Positions 36,340-45,523 are shown, counted from the stretch's first letter. The stretch is 51,521 nucleotides of DNA from Epsilonproteobacteria bacterium (ex Lamellibrachia satsuma) (GCA_003934925.1 JQIX01000062.1:1-51521); one strand, 5' to 3'. Made by a program: numbers and translations. Notes: generated from the letters alone by a model not told the origin.

Positions 36340-37464
36340 ATGAAAAAGATACTAAGCCTATTACTCATTTTGGGTATGACGGATACCTGGGCAGAGATGA
36401 AGTGCGAAGCAGGCAAATGCAGCGGTGGAAAAACTGCCGTAACAAAAGATGTACCCAAAAAAATACCGGCCGAACAAAAGAAGGAAGAGAGCGAATCCCA
36501 AAAGAAAAAAAGAGCGGACAAACCTACTATTGAACAGCTTTTCAATGTCAGGACAGTCAGGGTCAGCAAACAGAAGAGTACACACAAACAGGTGAATTAT
36601 GGATATATCGTAGCGGAAGATGCCCTTAAAACAGATGTTGTTGCATGGTTCTCCGGATTAGTAGAGAGTCTCTATGCAGATACACTCTACAAAAAAGTCA
36701 CCAAAGGTGAAGCACTGGCAAAGGTCTATTCTCCGGAAGTCTATAAAGCCAAACAGGACTACCTGAACTCCATAAACTTTGATGCCAAACGTCCCTCGCC
36801 TGCTATGGTGAGAAGTGCAAAGATCAAACTTGAACTTCTTAATGTAAGTGTAAAAGAGATCAGTCATATCAAACGAACACACCAGGTAGAAAAATATACC
36901 ACTCTAGTCGCTCCTGCCTCCGGCTGGATATTTGAAAAGAACATCAACCGGGGCTCCTCTTTCGGCAGCGGGGAAAAGCTCTTTCAGATCGTTGGACTGG
37001 ATAGAGTATGGATGGAAGTGAAACTTTATCAGAATGAATTGGAGAAAATAAACCGACTCAAAGACTTTACTGTAATGGTCAAAGGGATAGACCAAACCTT
37101 TAAAGCCAAAAGATCACTGCTTTACCCTGTGTTGAACCCTAAAGAAGCTACAGCTACTTTGCGTCTGGAACTGAATAATGACAAAAGTATCCTGAGGCCG
37201 GGAATGTACGCAAAGGTCTATGCAAGGGTAGGCAAAGCTTCACACCTTGTCATTCCGCGTACCGCTGCCATACGCAAGAACGGTAACTGGTATGCTTTCC
37301 TTGCAACAGATTTCAAAGGGGAGTATGAGCCTGTTAAGATCGAGATCGAACCACTTGACAACCAATGCTTCATCGTTAAACAAGGGTTGCATGAGGGTGA
37401 ATCCATTGTCAACAACGCGCTTTTCATGATGGACTCAGATGCCCAGATCAATAGCATTTACTAG
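36340..37464 (+). CDS. cusB: Membrane-fusion protein CusB-like with MKCxxGKC motif
   Basis: 374 residues with a signal peptide (ILSLLLILGMTDTWA). Directly after the signal peptide is MKCEAGKCSGG (about residues 20-30), then a charged linker and the HlyD/CusB fold: barrel-sandwich (VVAWFSGLVESLYADTLYKKV), lipoyl half-domains (TLVAPASGWIFEKN) and beta barrel (MEVKLYQNELEKI, then LRPGMYAKVY). It links the inner pump to the outer channel in the periplasm. Unlike CusB of E. coli, the metal-binding N-terminus is this Cys motif, not a Met cluster. Confidence 0.88.
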   Translation: MKKILSLLLILGMTDTWAEMKCEAGKCSGGKTAVTKDVPKKIPAEQKKEESESQKKKRADKPTIEQLFNVRTVRVSKQKSTHKQVNYGYIVAEDALKTDVVAWFSGLVESLYADTLYKKVTKGEALAKVYSPEVYKAKQDYLNSINFDAKRPSPAMVRSAKIKLELLNVSVKEISHIKRTHQVEKYTTLVAPASGWIFEKNINRGSSFGSGEKLFQIVGLDRVWMEVKLYQNELEKINRLKDFTVMVKGIDQTFKAKRSLLYPVLNPKEATATLRLELNNDKSILRPGMYAKVYARVGKASHLVIPRTAAIRKNGNWYAFLATDFKGEYEPVKIEIEPLDNQCFIVKQGLHEGESIVNNALFMMDSDAQINSIY

Positions 37465-37472
37465 GATTTTAA

Positions 37473-40400
37473 ATGGTTGAAAAATTCATTGCCTTTAGTG
37501 TCAAAAACCGTTTTCTGATCCTCATGGCCACGTTGTTCATCATTATGGGATCCATCTGGTCCATGAGGAATACTCCGCTGGATGCCCTCCCCGATCTTTC
37601 ACCACCACAGGTGATCGTGCAGGTAACGTGGAAAGGACAGAGTCCGGAGACTATCGAAGACCAGGGAACTTATCCGTTGGTTTCACAGTTTCTTGCTGTT
37701 TCAAATATTGAGACGGTACGTGGTTTCTCCACCTATGAAAATGCACTCATTTACATCATTTTCAAGGAGGGGACCGACCTTTACTGGGCAAGATCACGTG
37801 TACTGGAACAGTTGGCCTCCATTCAGAGTCAGCTTCCTGATGACATGGAAGTGACACTGGGGCCTGATGCATCAGGTGTAGGCTGGGCCTATGAGTATGC
37901 ACTGACCTCCAAGACCAAAACACTGGATGAACTGCGTACACTGCAGGACTACTACTATAAATATGCCCTTATGGGTGTAGACGGTGTCTCCGAAGTAGCA
38001 ACAATCGGCGGGTTTATCCCTACCTATCAGGTGACGGTAAACAACGATGCACTGGTACAGTACAACCTCTCCATCAAGGATGTAGCACGTACACTAAAAG
38101 AGAACAACAATGACACCGGCGGACGTATCGTCATACAGAACGGTTACGAGTGGATGGTACAGGCAAAAGGATATATCAAAGAGCTTGATGAAATGCGAAA
38201 TCTCGTCATCACCACCAAAGGCGGTATACCTTTGACGCTTGGAGACATCGGACGGGTGGAGAAGGTACCGGCTGCAAGACGCGGTATGGCTGACCTGAAC
38301 GGCGAAGGCGAAGTAGTCGGCGGTATCGTGATGCTACGTTACGGGGAAGATGTCTATTCTGCCCTGCAGCGTATCAAAGCCAAAATGAAAGAGCTGAAGG
38401 TAGACGGTGTGGATGTAGTCACCACCTACGACCGTTCCGAGCTCATCGGCAAAGCGGTCAACACACTCAAAGGTACATTGATCGAAGAGAGTATCATCGT
38501 AGTTATCATCATCGGGCTTTTCCTGATGCACCTGCAATCCTCTCTTATTGTGCTTATTGTCCTGCCAATTACTATCGGACTTACCTTCCTTCTGATGAAA
38601 CTCTTTGGGATTGGCTCGAACATCATGAGCCTGGGAGGAATAGCCATTGCAATAGGGGCCATGGTCGATGCCTCCATTGTCATGATAGAAAACGCACATA
38701 AGGCCATACACAAAGAAGAGCGCCACCATCAGCGCGACCTGACGAATAAAGAACGTATCGCAGCGATAGTCAAATCCTCTCAGGTGGTAGGACGTCCTAT
38801 TTTCTTCGCTTTAGCCCTTGTCGTAGTCTCATTCCTGCCCATCTTTGCCCTATCAGGCCAAGAAGGACTTCTTTTTACGCCTCTGGCATTCACAAAAACC
38901 TTTGCCATGACTGCGGGAGCACTCCTGGCGGTCACACTGGTACCTGTGTTGATGATCTATTTTGTCAAAGGAAAGATCATCCCTGAATCGAAGAACCCAC
39001 TCAACCGGTTCTTTATCTGGCTCTACCACCCTATTTTGATCTATGGACTGAAATTCAAGTATCTTGTCATCGCTATTGCAGCAGGACTGCTGGTACTGGC
39101 AGTCCCGCTATACCAGAAGCTCAACTGGGAATTCATGCCTATGCTGGATGAACAGACCGTAATGTATATGCCTGTAACACCATACGGAATATCTATCGAC
39201 CAGAGTAAAGCGCTGACGCAAAAAACGGACAAGATCATCAAAAGCTTTCCGGAAGTGGCAACGGTATTTGGTAAAGGAGGACGTGCGAACTCTGCGACCG
39301 ACCCTGCACCACTGGGGATGATAGAGACTATCATCACCTTCAAGCCAAAAGAGCAGTGGCGTCCTGGGATGACCACTGAAAAATTGATGGCTGAAATGGA
39401 CAAAGCACTGCAGGTGCCGGGTCTTGTCAATTCATGGACCTACCCTATCAGAGGACGTATCGACATGCTGCTCTCAGGTATTAGAACACCGCTTGGGATC
39501 AAACTTTACGGAAAAGATGCCAAAGGACTGCAGGAGGTTGCACTCAAGATCGAAAGTACATTGCGTGATCTTAAAAGTACACAATCCGTCATATCCGACC
39601 AGGCAAGTGCGGGGTTCTTCATAGATATCAATATCGACACTGAAGCGCCCAAGCGTTACGGCATTAGTAAGAATGTCATCCTTGAGTATACCTCTGCTGC
39701 CATTGGAGGAAAGAAGATCACCACTATGTACAAAGGTCTGGAGCGTTACCCCATAGCACTGCGTTTCGAAGAGGAAGATCGCAGAAATCTAGACGAGATA
39801 CGTAATATACAGGTCAAAACACCACTTGGCTTCGTACCGCTCTCTACTTTTGCCGAAGTAGAGTACAGACAGAGTGCATCGGTCATCAAATCCGAGATGG
39901 CAACACCGGTGACCTTTATATCCATTACGCCTCAGATAGGCATGAGTGTGGTCACCTACAAAGAGGAAGCAATGAAGGCATTGGAGAAGATCAAGTTGCC
40001 GTCTGGCTATTACATTGAATGGGCCGGGCAGTCCGAGTATCTCGAATCGGCCATGAAAAAGATCGTCTGGATCATACCGACCGTACTGCTGGTCATCCTG
40101 GTACTGATCTACTTTGCGCTGGGAGAGATGATCCCAACATTGATCGTCTTCTTTACCCTGCCGTTCGCACTACTTGGCGGGTTCTTCTATGTGGATATGC
40201 TTGACTTCAACATGAGTATCGCTATCATCGTCGGTTTCCTGGCACTACTTGGGGTTGCAGCAGAAACGGCCATTGTAATGATTGTCTATCTGCAAGAAGC
40301 TGTGGAGGAGACACAGGGAAAAATGGGTGATAAATTTGACCGTAAACATTTGAACAATGCTATCTACGAAGGTGCCGTACAGAGAGTCAGACCCAAACTA

Positions 40401-40574
40401 ATGACTGTCTTTGCCATCTTAGCAGGTCTACTGCCCATCATGTACACGCATGGTGTTGGTTCAGAGCTTATGCAACGTATCGCTGCTCCTATGATAGGCG
40501 GTGTTGTAAGCTCAGCTGTGCTAAGCTTGCTTTTGATACCTATTTTTTATGAGATGTATAAAAAAAACAGTTGA
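37473..40574 (+). CDS. cusA: Heavy-metal efflux RND transporter CusA-like
   Basis: 1033 residues with 12 predicted helices. Signature segments of the heavy-metal RND branch are clear: IKDVARTLKENNNDTGGRI, DVVTTYDRSELI, and the helix GGIAIAIGAMVDASIVMIENAHK. The C-terminal half has LLGVAAETAIVMIVYLQE. It pumps Cu(I)/Ag(I) or divalent ions from periplasm or cytoplasm outward, driven by proton entry. It starts 8 nt after cusB. The presence of copA argues for copper, but CzcA-type zinc activity cannot be excluded by eye. Confidence 0.92.
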   Translation: MVEKFIAFSVKNRFLILMATLFIIMGSIWSMRNTPLDALPDLSPPQVIVQVTWKGQSPETIEDQGTYPLVSQFLAVSNIETVRGFSTYENALIYIIFKEGTDLYWARSRVLEQLASIQSQLPDDMEVTLGPDASGVGWAYEYALTSKTKTLDELRTLQDYYYKYALMGVDGVSEVATIGGFIPTYQVTVNNDALVQYNLSIKDVARTLKENNNDTGGRIVIQNGYEWMVQAKGYIKELDEMRNLVITTKGGIPLTLGDIGRVEKVPAARRGMADLNGEGEVVGGIVMLRYGEDVYSALQRIKAKMKELKVDGVDVVTTYDRSELIGKAVNTLKGTLIEESIIVVIIIGLFLMHLQSSLIVLIVLPITIGLTFLLMKLFGIGSNIMSLGGIAIAIGAMVDASIVMIENAHKAIHKEERHHQRDLTNKERIAAIVKSSQVVGRPIFFALALVVVSFLPIFALSGQEGLLFTPLAFTKTFAMTAGALLAVTLVPVLMIYFVKGKIIPESKNPLNRFFIWLYHPILIYGLKFKYLVIAIAAGLLVLAVPLYQKLNWEFMPMLDEQTVMYMPVTPYGISIDQSKALTQKTDKIIKSFPEVATVFGKGGRANSATDPAPLGMIETIITFKPKEQWRPGMTTEKLMAEMDKALQVPGLVNSWTYPIRGRIDMLLSGIRTPLGIKLYGKDAKGLQEVALKIESTLRDLKSTQSVISDQASAGFFIDINIDTEAPKRYGISKNVILEYTSAAIGGKKITTMYKGLERYPIALRFEEEDRRNLDEIRNIQVKTPLGFVPLSTFAEVEYRQSASVIKSEMATPVTFISITPQIGMSVVTYKEEAMKALEKIKLPSGYYIEWAGQSEYLESAMKKIVWIIPTVLLVILVLIYFALGEMIPTLIVFFTLPFALLGGFFYVDMLDFNMSIAIIVGFLALLGVAAETAIVMIVYLQEAVEETQGKMGDKFDRKHLNNAIYEGAVQRVRPKLMTVFAILAGLLPIMYTHGVGSELMQRIAAPMIGGVVSSAVLSLLLIPIFYEMYKKNS

Positions 40575-40614
40575 AGAAAAAAAGATAAAGCATGTGTCTA
40601 TACATAAAAAACTC

Positions 40615-40641
40615 TAGGTCAGGGTGAGACACCCCGACCTA
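40615..40641. repeat. Palindrome in leader of lipoprotein gene (family 3)
   Basis: TAGGTCAGGGTG (40615-40626) and CACCCCGACCTA (40630-40641) form a 12-bp stem with one mismatch and a 3-nt loop, between cusA and the Cys-rich lipoprotein. Outer arms TAGGTC/GACCTA match the perfect palindrome at 45582. It could attenuate transcription beyond cusA. Confidence 0.6.
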
Positions 40642-40655
40642 TGAAAGGAAAAAAT

Positions 40656-41036
40656 ATGAACATAAAAACAAAACTCCTATCACTATCACTGATCACCATC
40701 ACTCTCCTCCTCTCCGGATGCTCAAATAAAGAAAAAGAAAAATCCCTTACCGAAGGAGGCATGAAATGCGGTGCGGGTAAATGTGGATCAAGCATGGTGG
40801 ATGGTTCTGCCATACTGGTCAAAAAGAAGATGAATATCTTAAACCAATTAAAAGAAGATGACAGCAGACGGGACTGTGTACTTAAAGCCAAAACAACTAA
40901 AATTCTTTATAACTGTGTACGTGATGAAAAAACCGGTAGATTAAGCATAAAAAATACTATAAATGGGAAAAAAATACCTAAAAAAGAAATATCAGCTATG
41001 AAATGTGAAGCGGGAAAATGTAGTACAGGAATGTAA
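40656..41036 (+). CDS. Lipoprotein with two MKCxxGKC motifs
   Basis: 126 residues. The signal peptide ends in LLLSGC (lipobox). The mature protein has MKCGAGKCGSSM just after the lipid anchor (around residues 30-41) and MKCEAGKCSTGM as its very C-terminus. Between them is a short Lys-rich domain with two more cysteines (DCVLKAK and YNCVRDEKTG). I do not recognise a family. Its place at the end of cusCBA and the paired Cys motifs suggest periplasmic copper capture or handover. The ATG at 40656 is 6 nt after AAAGGA. Confidence 0.75.
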   Translation: MNIKTKLLSLSLITITLLLSGCSNKEKEKSLTEGGMKCGAGKCGSSMVDGSAILVKKKMNILNQLKEDDSRRDCVLKAKTTKILYNCVRDEKTGRLSIKNTINGKKIPKKEISAMKCEAGKCSTGM

Positions 41037-41045
41037 ATAAGCTTC

Positions 41046-41065
41046 CAAAAGCCAAAAGGCTTTTG
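41046..41065. terminator. Bidirectional terminator hairpin
   Basis: CAAAAGCC (41046-41053), loop AAAA, GGCTTTTG (41058-41065), 8-bp perfect stem between convergent genes (lipoprotein and cytochrome c). A-rich tract follows on the right. Confidence 0.6.
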
Positions 41066-41088
41066 AAATGCTATAAAAAAGCTAAAAC

Positions 41089-41388
41089 TTATTTTTTAAG
41101 TGTAGCAATATACTCAGCAACTTCTTTGATAGCAGCATCATCCAAAGAAGCTACTTGACCTTTCATCAATGCACCCATTCCATGAGCATTAAGTGTACCA
41201 GCTTTGTAACCATTAAGTTTTGTAATAGTTGTTGCCGCATCTTCACCAGCGATGACAGCAGACTTACCAAGAGCAGCTTTTTCACCATTTTGACCATGAC
41301 AACCAGCACATTTAGCAAATGCAGCAGCACCGTCTGCCATAAGTAGTGTAGATCCTGCGAATAACATTGCGATTGCGATTTTTTTCAT
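41089..41388 (-). CDS. Small periplasmic cytochrome c (class I)
   Basis: 99 residues with a signal peptide (KIAIAMLFAGSTLLMA). The heme motif is AKCAGCHGQNG, the distal Met is probably in HGMGALMKGQ, and the C-terminal helix IKEVAEYIATLKK is typical of cytochrome c-553-like carriers. It moves electrons in the periplasm, for example to a cbb3 oxidase. Strong ribosome site AAAAGGAATTAAAATG. It is followed upstream by two paralogous proteins that look like heme-less relatives. Confidence 0.92.
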   Translation of the reverse strand: MKKIAIAMLFAGSTLLMADGAAAFAKCAGCHGQNGEKAALGKSAVIAGEDAATTITKLNGYKAGTLNAHGMGALMKGQVASLDDAAIKEVAEYIATLKK

Positions 41389-41470
41389 TTTAATTCCTTT
41401 TAAATTTGTTTTTGTAACCCGAAATTATAACATTCCGGGTTTAATTATATCTTAGAGCGCTGTAAGCTTC

Positions 41471-41788
41471 TTAACAAGAAGGTACGTTACCTGAATCAGA
41501 TGCATACTCATATGAAAAGTCATAGATGTGTGGAATATATTTAGGTTTAAGTTTTTTCAGTTTTGGACAGATCTTTTTTGCTTCTTCCTCAAATTTACCT
41601 GCGTTATTGATCTTTTCCCACTCATCCTGTGTATGCTTTGCAGCAAATTTAGCACCTGAGAAACCACATACAGCTTTCATTTTTTTCATATAAAGCTTTT
41701 GTCCTTTTTTAACATCTGCAGAAGCAGTCGTTGAAAGTACAGCAAGTCCAAGTAAAGCAGAAACTGCTATTTTTGTCATTTTAGTCAT
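41471..41788 (-). CDS. Heme-less cytochrome-like periplasmic protein, copy 1
   Basis: 105 residues, signal peptide MTKMTKIAVSALLGLAVLST, cleavage near ASA. The mature part begins KKGQKLYMKKMKAVCGFSG, laid out like a cytochrome c N-terminal helix, but CxxCH is replaced by CGFSG. FAAKHTQDEWEKI, KKICPKL and a C-terminal VPSC follow, giving three Cys and two His. It is about 65% similar by eye to the next gene. No known domain recognised. Strand and neighbours suggest a shared role with copper handling. Confidence 0.75.
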   Translation of the reverse strand: MTKMTKIAVSALLGLAVLSTTASADVKKGQKLYMKKMKAVCGFSGAKFAAKHTQDEWEKINNAGKFEEEAKKICPKLKKLKPKYIPHIYDFSYEYASDSGNVPSC

Positions 41789-41941
41789 TTAACATCCTTT
41801 TAATTTTAAGATGAGAGATGATAACATGAAATTGTGAAAAGATTGTGAAGAAAATTAAAAAAGAAGCAGTGTGTAGAAAAAAACTGCTTCCATACGTTAC
41901 ACTTTTATAAAAATAAAATTTACAATGATCATAACCTTAGA

Positions 41942-42262
41942 TTAACATTTGGGGACAATTCCATCACTAGCATATTTTTCAGAAAAATCATAGACATGTT
42001 TCCACCATGCAGGCTTGATCTTTTTAAGTTTTAAACGAGGGCAGATCTTTTTTGCTTCATCCTGAAATTTACCTTCATCATAAATCTCTTCCCACTCATC
42101 CTGTGTATGGTTTCTGGCAAAACGCACACCGGAAAATCCGCATTTTTTACGGAACTTCTTTTTAAACAGTTTCTGGCCCCTCTTTGCATTTGCACTTGCC
42201 ACACTAGGCATGCTTGCAGCAACCAAAAACGATAAACCTAAAATAGTAAATATTTTTCTCAT
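41942..42262 (-). CDS. Heme-less cytochrome-like periplasmic protein, copy 2
   Basis: 106 residues, signal peptide (KIFTILGLSFLVAASMPSVASA). Mature part GQKLFKKKFRKKCGFSG, then FARNHTQDEWEEI, AKKICPRL and a final VPKC, so the three Cys and the HTQDEWE block of the 41471 gene are kept. The H-x-YDFS segment (HVYDFSEKYASD) is also conserved. Lys-rich and strongly basic. It is a tandem paralogue, about 150 bp from copy 1. Function unknown. Confidence 0.75.
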   Translation of the reverse strand: MRKIFTILGLSFLVAASMPSVASANAKRGQKLFKKKFRKKCGFSGVRFARNHTQDEWEEIYDEGKFQDEAKKICPRLKLKKIKPAWWKHVYDFSEKYASDGIVPKC

Positions 42263-42331
42263 TCAAAACCTTTGCTCTATTTAATATAATATATTATTAT
42301 CTTAATATATTGTTATTACAAAATATTGTAT

Positions 42332-42664
42332 CTATTTTAACTTATCAAAAACCTTAAATTTTTCCCAATAAATATTTATTGCTTCGGTAAGCTCCTCATC
42401 ATTTAACATACTCTTCTTTTTTATTCCATAATTATCGATAAAAAGTTCAGACATGACTGAAATGCTTTTAGAGGGATAGAGCAAATAGTGCTTGAGTCCA
42501 GCCTTGACATTTTCTTCTCCGCTGTATAAGAGCAAATATTTTTTAAACATTTGCTGCAGGGAGGTCGGCAATTCTTTATGGCACTCTACACAGTTACGCT
42601 CATAAGCATCCTGAGAAAACACTCCTGAGATCAGGGCAATAAATAGAACTACTTTTTTTACCAC
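42332..42664 (-). CDS. Small monoheme c-type protein
   Basis: 110 residues with a signal peptide (KKVVLFIALISGVFS). The heme-binding site is NCVECHKELP near residues 24-33, so heme is expected on the N-terminal part. The remainder is helical (KKYLLLYSGEENVKAGLKHYL). It has no distal Met close to the usual place. It overlaps the sensor kinase gene by 7 nt, so it is the last gene of the trxC-RR-HK operon. It could be an electron donor or a sensor partner of the kinase. Confidence 0.8.
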   Translation of the reverse strand: MVKKVVLFIALISGVFSQDAYERNCVECHKELPTSLQQMFKKYLLLYSGEENVKAGLKHYLLYPSKSISVMSELFIDNYGIKKKSMLNDEELTEAINIYWEKFKVFDKLK

Positions 42665-43845
42665 TTCAATACCACCTTTGTTCCTTCTCCTTCTTTTGAC
42701 TCGATTTCTATCTGCATATTGTACTCATCCACGATCTTCTTAACGATACTCAAGCCTACACCAAAGCCACCTTCACTTTTATTAAAACGCATATAACGAT
42801 CAAACATAAATGGTATCTTTTCTTCAGAAATACCGATCCCTGTATCTGATATAGTCAACATATTCTCTTCAAGTACAATTTCTATTGTACCTCCACGTTT
42901 GTTATATTTTATGGCATTTGACATAAGATTATCTATTATTCGGATAAATTTTCGTTTATCTATAAAAATATTAGCATTCTGAAGTGAGAGTACAAAAGTA
43001 ATATTTTTTGATCTTGCCAAAATATTAAAATATTCTACCCTATTTTCCAATACAGGTTTGATAGCTATCTCTTCATCTTCATTTTTTCTCTCCTGTTCCA
43101 GTGTTAAATAAGTCAAATCTTTATACAGTATTGAAACTGTTTTTGCAGCAATATTGATACGTGTCAGTTTTTTCCTATTCTTCTCGACCATAACATCCGT
43201 ATCCATCATCTCTATATTGGCAAGTATTGCCGAAAGAGGTGTATTGAGTTCATGTGTCGTATCTTTAATGAACCTGTCAAGCAGCATAATAGAGTCACGC
43301 ATAGGTTTTAAGAACAGTTTTGCAAGAAATAGGCCAAACACCATAAAAAGAAAAAATGCTATGAGCCCATAGCCCATGATATGCTTCCATATCTCTGTAC
43401 GCCATACTCCGTCATCTTTCACTTCTATGATCAAATATTTTGTTCCGAGATAATACTCATCTAAACTTTTTACAAAATGTATATATTTATTTGTAATATA
43501 TATCTCTTTATCAAAGTTTATATGTTCATCTTCCAAAAGAGAAAAGATCTTCATGAACTCTATATCGTAAATAGCTGACCTGAACCGGGGATCCCTGGGG
43601 TAAGTATTTCTTTCTGGGAAAAAGTGATGCAGTATTTTAAGTCTTTTTGTTTGGATATAAGCATATTTTGAAAGTGTAGCACGCTGCTCTGCCAGCATCA
43701 ACTTCTCTTGACTCTGGTGGTAGAATGCTGCAAGCAGCATGATCAGTATGCTGACCATTGCTACATAAAGCGTTAAAAATCTAAAAAGGGATTTCTTTTC
43801 ACTTTTCAGTAATGAATTTGTAACCTTGCTTTTTGATACTGACAA
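42658..43845 (-). CDS. Two-component sensor histidine kinase
   Basis: 395 residues. Membrane helices lie near 22-42 and 155-175, flanking a periplasmic sensor of about 110 residues (FFPERNTYPRDPRFRSAIYD). HisKA box TTHELNTPLSAIL (His near residue 197), N box NLMSNAIKYNKRGG, G1 SDTGIGISEEKIP, G2 GGFGVGLSIVKKI are intact. The start is probably TTG at 43845, 5 nt after AAGGA, overlapping the response regulator by 47 nt. Its signal is unknown; the efflux and cytochrome neighbours suggest metal or redox stress. Confidence 0.9.
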   Translation of the reverse strand: MSVSKSKVTNSLLKSEKKSLFRFLTLYVAMVSILIMLLAAFYHQSQEKLMLAEQRATLSKYAYIQTKRLKILHHFFPERNTYPRDPRFRSAIYDIEFMKIFSLLEDEHINFDKEIYITNKYIHFVKSLDEYYLGTKYLIIEVKDDGVWRTEIWKHIMGYGLIAFFLFMVFGLFLAKLFLKPMRDSIMLLDRFIKDTTHELNTPLSAILANIEMMDTDVMVEKNRKKLTRINIAAKTVSILYKDLTYLTLEQERKNEDEEIAIKPVLENRVEYFNILARSKNITFVLSLQNANIFIDKRKFIRIIDNLMSNAIKYNKRGGTIEIVLEENMLTISDTGIGISEEKIPFMFDRYMRFNKSEGGFGVGLSIVKKIVDEYNMQIEIESKEGEGTKVVLKW

Positions 43846-44470
43846 TTCTTTCCTTACCTATGATCTTGCGAAGATTTTTAATATACGTACGAAGCGCCGT
43901 ATCGCTTGGCTCTTCATCAAAATCCCATAAATGTTCGTAAATACGCTCATGCGCCAACACTTCTCCCTCTGTTTTCATAAAAAGTTTTAGGAGTCTTGAC
44001 TCTTTATTGCCCAAAGAAATACTTTTCCCATCAATGATCAACTCACCATTCTTAATGTCATAGGCAATATTCTTGGAGATTTGCAACAATTCTTTATCTT
44101 CATGAAAGAAGCCCCTTTTAAGCAGTGTCTCTACACGTATTTTCAACTCTTTCAGTGCAAAAGGTTTGCGTATATAGTCATCACAGCCACTCTCGAACCC
44201 TTTTTCCAGGTCATCTACAGAATCCATGGAGGTAATGTAGATCGCGGGAGCCACTATCCCTTCTTCCCTGCTCTCTTTGAGAAGATCAAATCCATTGATA
44301 CCGGGTGTATTTACATCCAGAAGAAGCAGGTCATATTTACTCTCATATAGTTTTTCCTGTGCTTCATACCCGTCATAGACGCTCACTACTTCATAGCCCT
44401 CTTCTTCCAGGAATTCTGTCACGGTCTCATTCAGGTTCGCATCATCTTCCAATAGTAATATTTTGCTCAT
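43799..44470 (-). CDS. OmpR/PhoB-type response regulator
   Basis: 223 residues. Receiver domain: acidic pair LLLEDDANLN, phosphoacceptor Asp 52 in LLLLDVNTPG, and the Lys in IRKPFALKELK. The C-terminal winged helix (ISLGNKESRLLKLFMKTEG, then LRTYIKNLRKIIGKERI) binds DNA. It is 9 nt after trxC and overlaps the kinase. It may bind the inverted repeat at 35057-35079; no direct evidence. Confidence 0.92.
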   Translation of the reverse strand: MSKILLLEDDANLNETVTEFLEEEGYEVVSVYDGYEAQEKLYESKYDLLLLDVNTPGINGFDLLKESREEGIVAPAIYITSMDSVDDLEKGFESGCDDYIRKPFALKELKIRVETLLKRGFFHEDKELLQISKNIAYDIKNGELIIDGKSISLGNKESRLLKLFMKTEGEVLAHERIYEHLWDFDEEPSDTALRTYIKNLRKIIGKERIVSIKKQGYKFITEK

Positions 44471-44479
44471 CAGTCCTCT

Positions 44480-44908
44480 TTACAGGTATTGTCTTACCCA
44501 GCTCTGTAGACGCCCTGCACTTAATGCACCACTCAGCCTGTCCACTTCTTTACCGTTCTTAAAGACAATCATCGTAGGAATACTCTGAATACCGTACTGT
44601 GCGCCCAGGGCCTGCTGCTCCTCTGTGTTGACTTTCAGGAACTGTGCCTTAAGAGGCATACTTAATGCAGCCTCTTCAAAGGCAGGTGCCATCTGCAAAC
44701 AGGGACCGCACCATGGTGCCCAAAAATCCACTACTACAGGAATATCACTGTTAGCTAAAAAAATACCCAGCTTATTTGCATCTACAGAAACCGGTTTACT
44801 GTCAAGCAATGACTGCTTGCACGCACCGCAATTCGCCTTGGCATAACTCTCTTTTTTAGGAATACGATTCACCTTCAGACAATGAGGGCACACAACATTA
44901 ATATTCAT
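44480..44908 (-). CDS. trxC: Thioredoxin 2 (TrxC) with zinc ribbon
   Basis: 142 residues, similar to the E. coli length (139). Zinc ribbon cysteines at 7, 10, 27 and 30 (CPHC and CGAC), then a thioredoxin domain with WCGPC (Cys 67 and 70) and the cis-Pro SIPTMIVFKNG. It reduces disulfides in the cytoplasm, often under oxidative stress. It heads the operon with the response regulator, kinase and monoheme protein, an unusual partnership. Confidence 0.93.
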   Translation of the reverse strand: MNINVVCPHCLKVNRIPKKESYAKANCGACKQSLLDSKPVSVDANKLGIFLANSDIPVVVDFWAPWCGPCLQMAPAFEEAALSMPLKAQFLKVNTEEQQALGAQYGIQSIPTMIVFKNGKEVDRLSGALSAGRLQSWVRQYL

Positions 44909-44995
44909 AAAAAACTCCTATATTTAGATTGGTTTTAATTTCTACAGGTATTATAGCAAAGAAAGTAAATATAAAATAAATATAAGGATCCAGAA

Positions 44996-45523
44996 ATGGC
45001 AATAAAAGAATTGGTAGTAGGTGGCGGATGCTTCTGGTGTACTGAAGCGGTATTCGAACTGCTCAAAGGCGTAAGCGATGTAGAAAGCGGATATGCCAAC
45101 GGCCACACGCTCAACCCGACATACAGAGACATCTGTACCGGAGAGACCGGTCATGCAGAAGTCGTCAAGATCACTTATGATGATTCTGTCATTACTACAG
45201 ATACATTGTTTGACATTTTCTTTCTCGTACATAACCCCACTACCCTCAACTACCAGGGTGCCGACAGAGGTACACAGTACCGCTCAACTATTTTGTATAC
45301 GGATGAAGAGACCAAAAAGGCTGCATTGGCAGCAAAAGAGAGAGCACAGAGAGACTACAGTGATCCTATCGTTACGGTTATAGAACCACTGAATGTCTAC
45401 TACCCTGCCGAAGATTACCATCAGGATTACTATAGACAAAATCAGATGCAGGGGTATTGTATGGCGGTCATACCGCCAAAATTGGCAAAGTTGAAAGAAA
45501 AATTCGGAAAAGAAATGGTCTAA
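44996..45523 (+). CDS. msrA: Peptide methionine sulfoxide reductase MsrA
   Basis: 175 residues. Active-site motif GGGCFWCTEAVF with catalytic Cys 12, YANG and the HAEVVKITYD and GTQYRSTIL segments typical of MsrA. It repairs methionine-S-sulfoxide. It is divergent from trxC, with both promoters in an 87-bp gap (TATTATAGCAAAG at 44949). The pairing with trxC, the likely electron donor, suggests a shared oxidative-stress response. Confidence 0.95.
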   Translation: MAIKELVVGGGCFWCTEAVFELLKGVSDVESGYANGHTLNPTYRDICTGETGHAEVVKITYDDSVITTDTLFDIFFLVHNPTTLNYQGADRGTQYRSTILYTDEETKKAALAAKERAQRDYSDPIVTVIEPLNVYYPAEDYHQDYYRQNQMQGYCMAVIPPKLAKLKEKFGKEMV

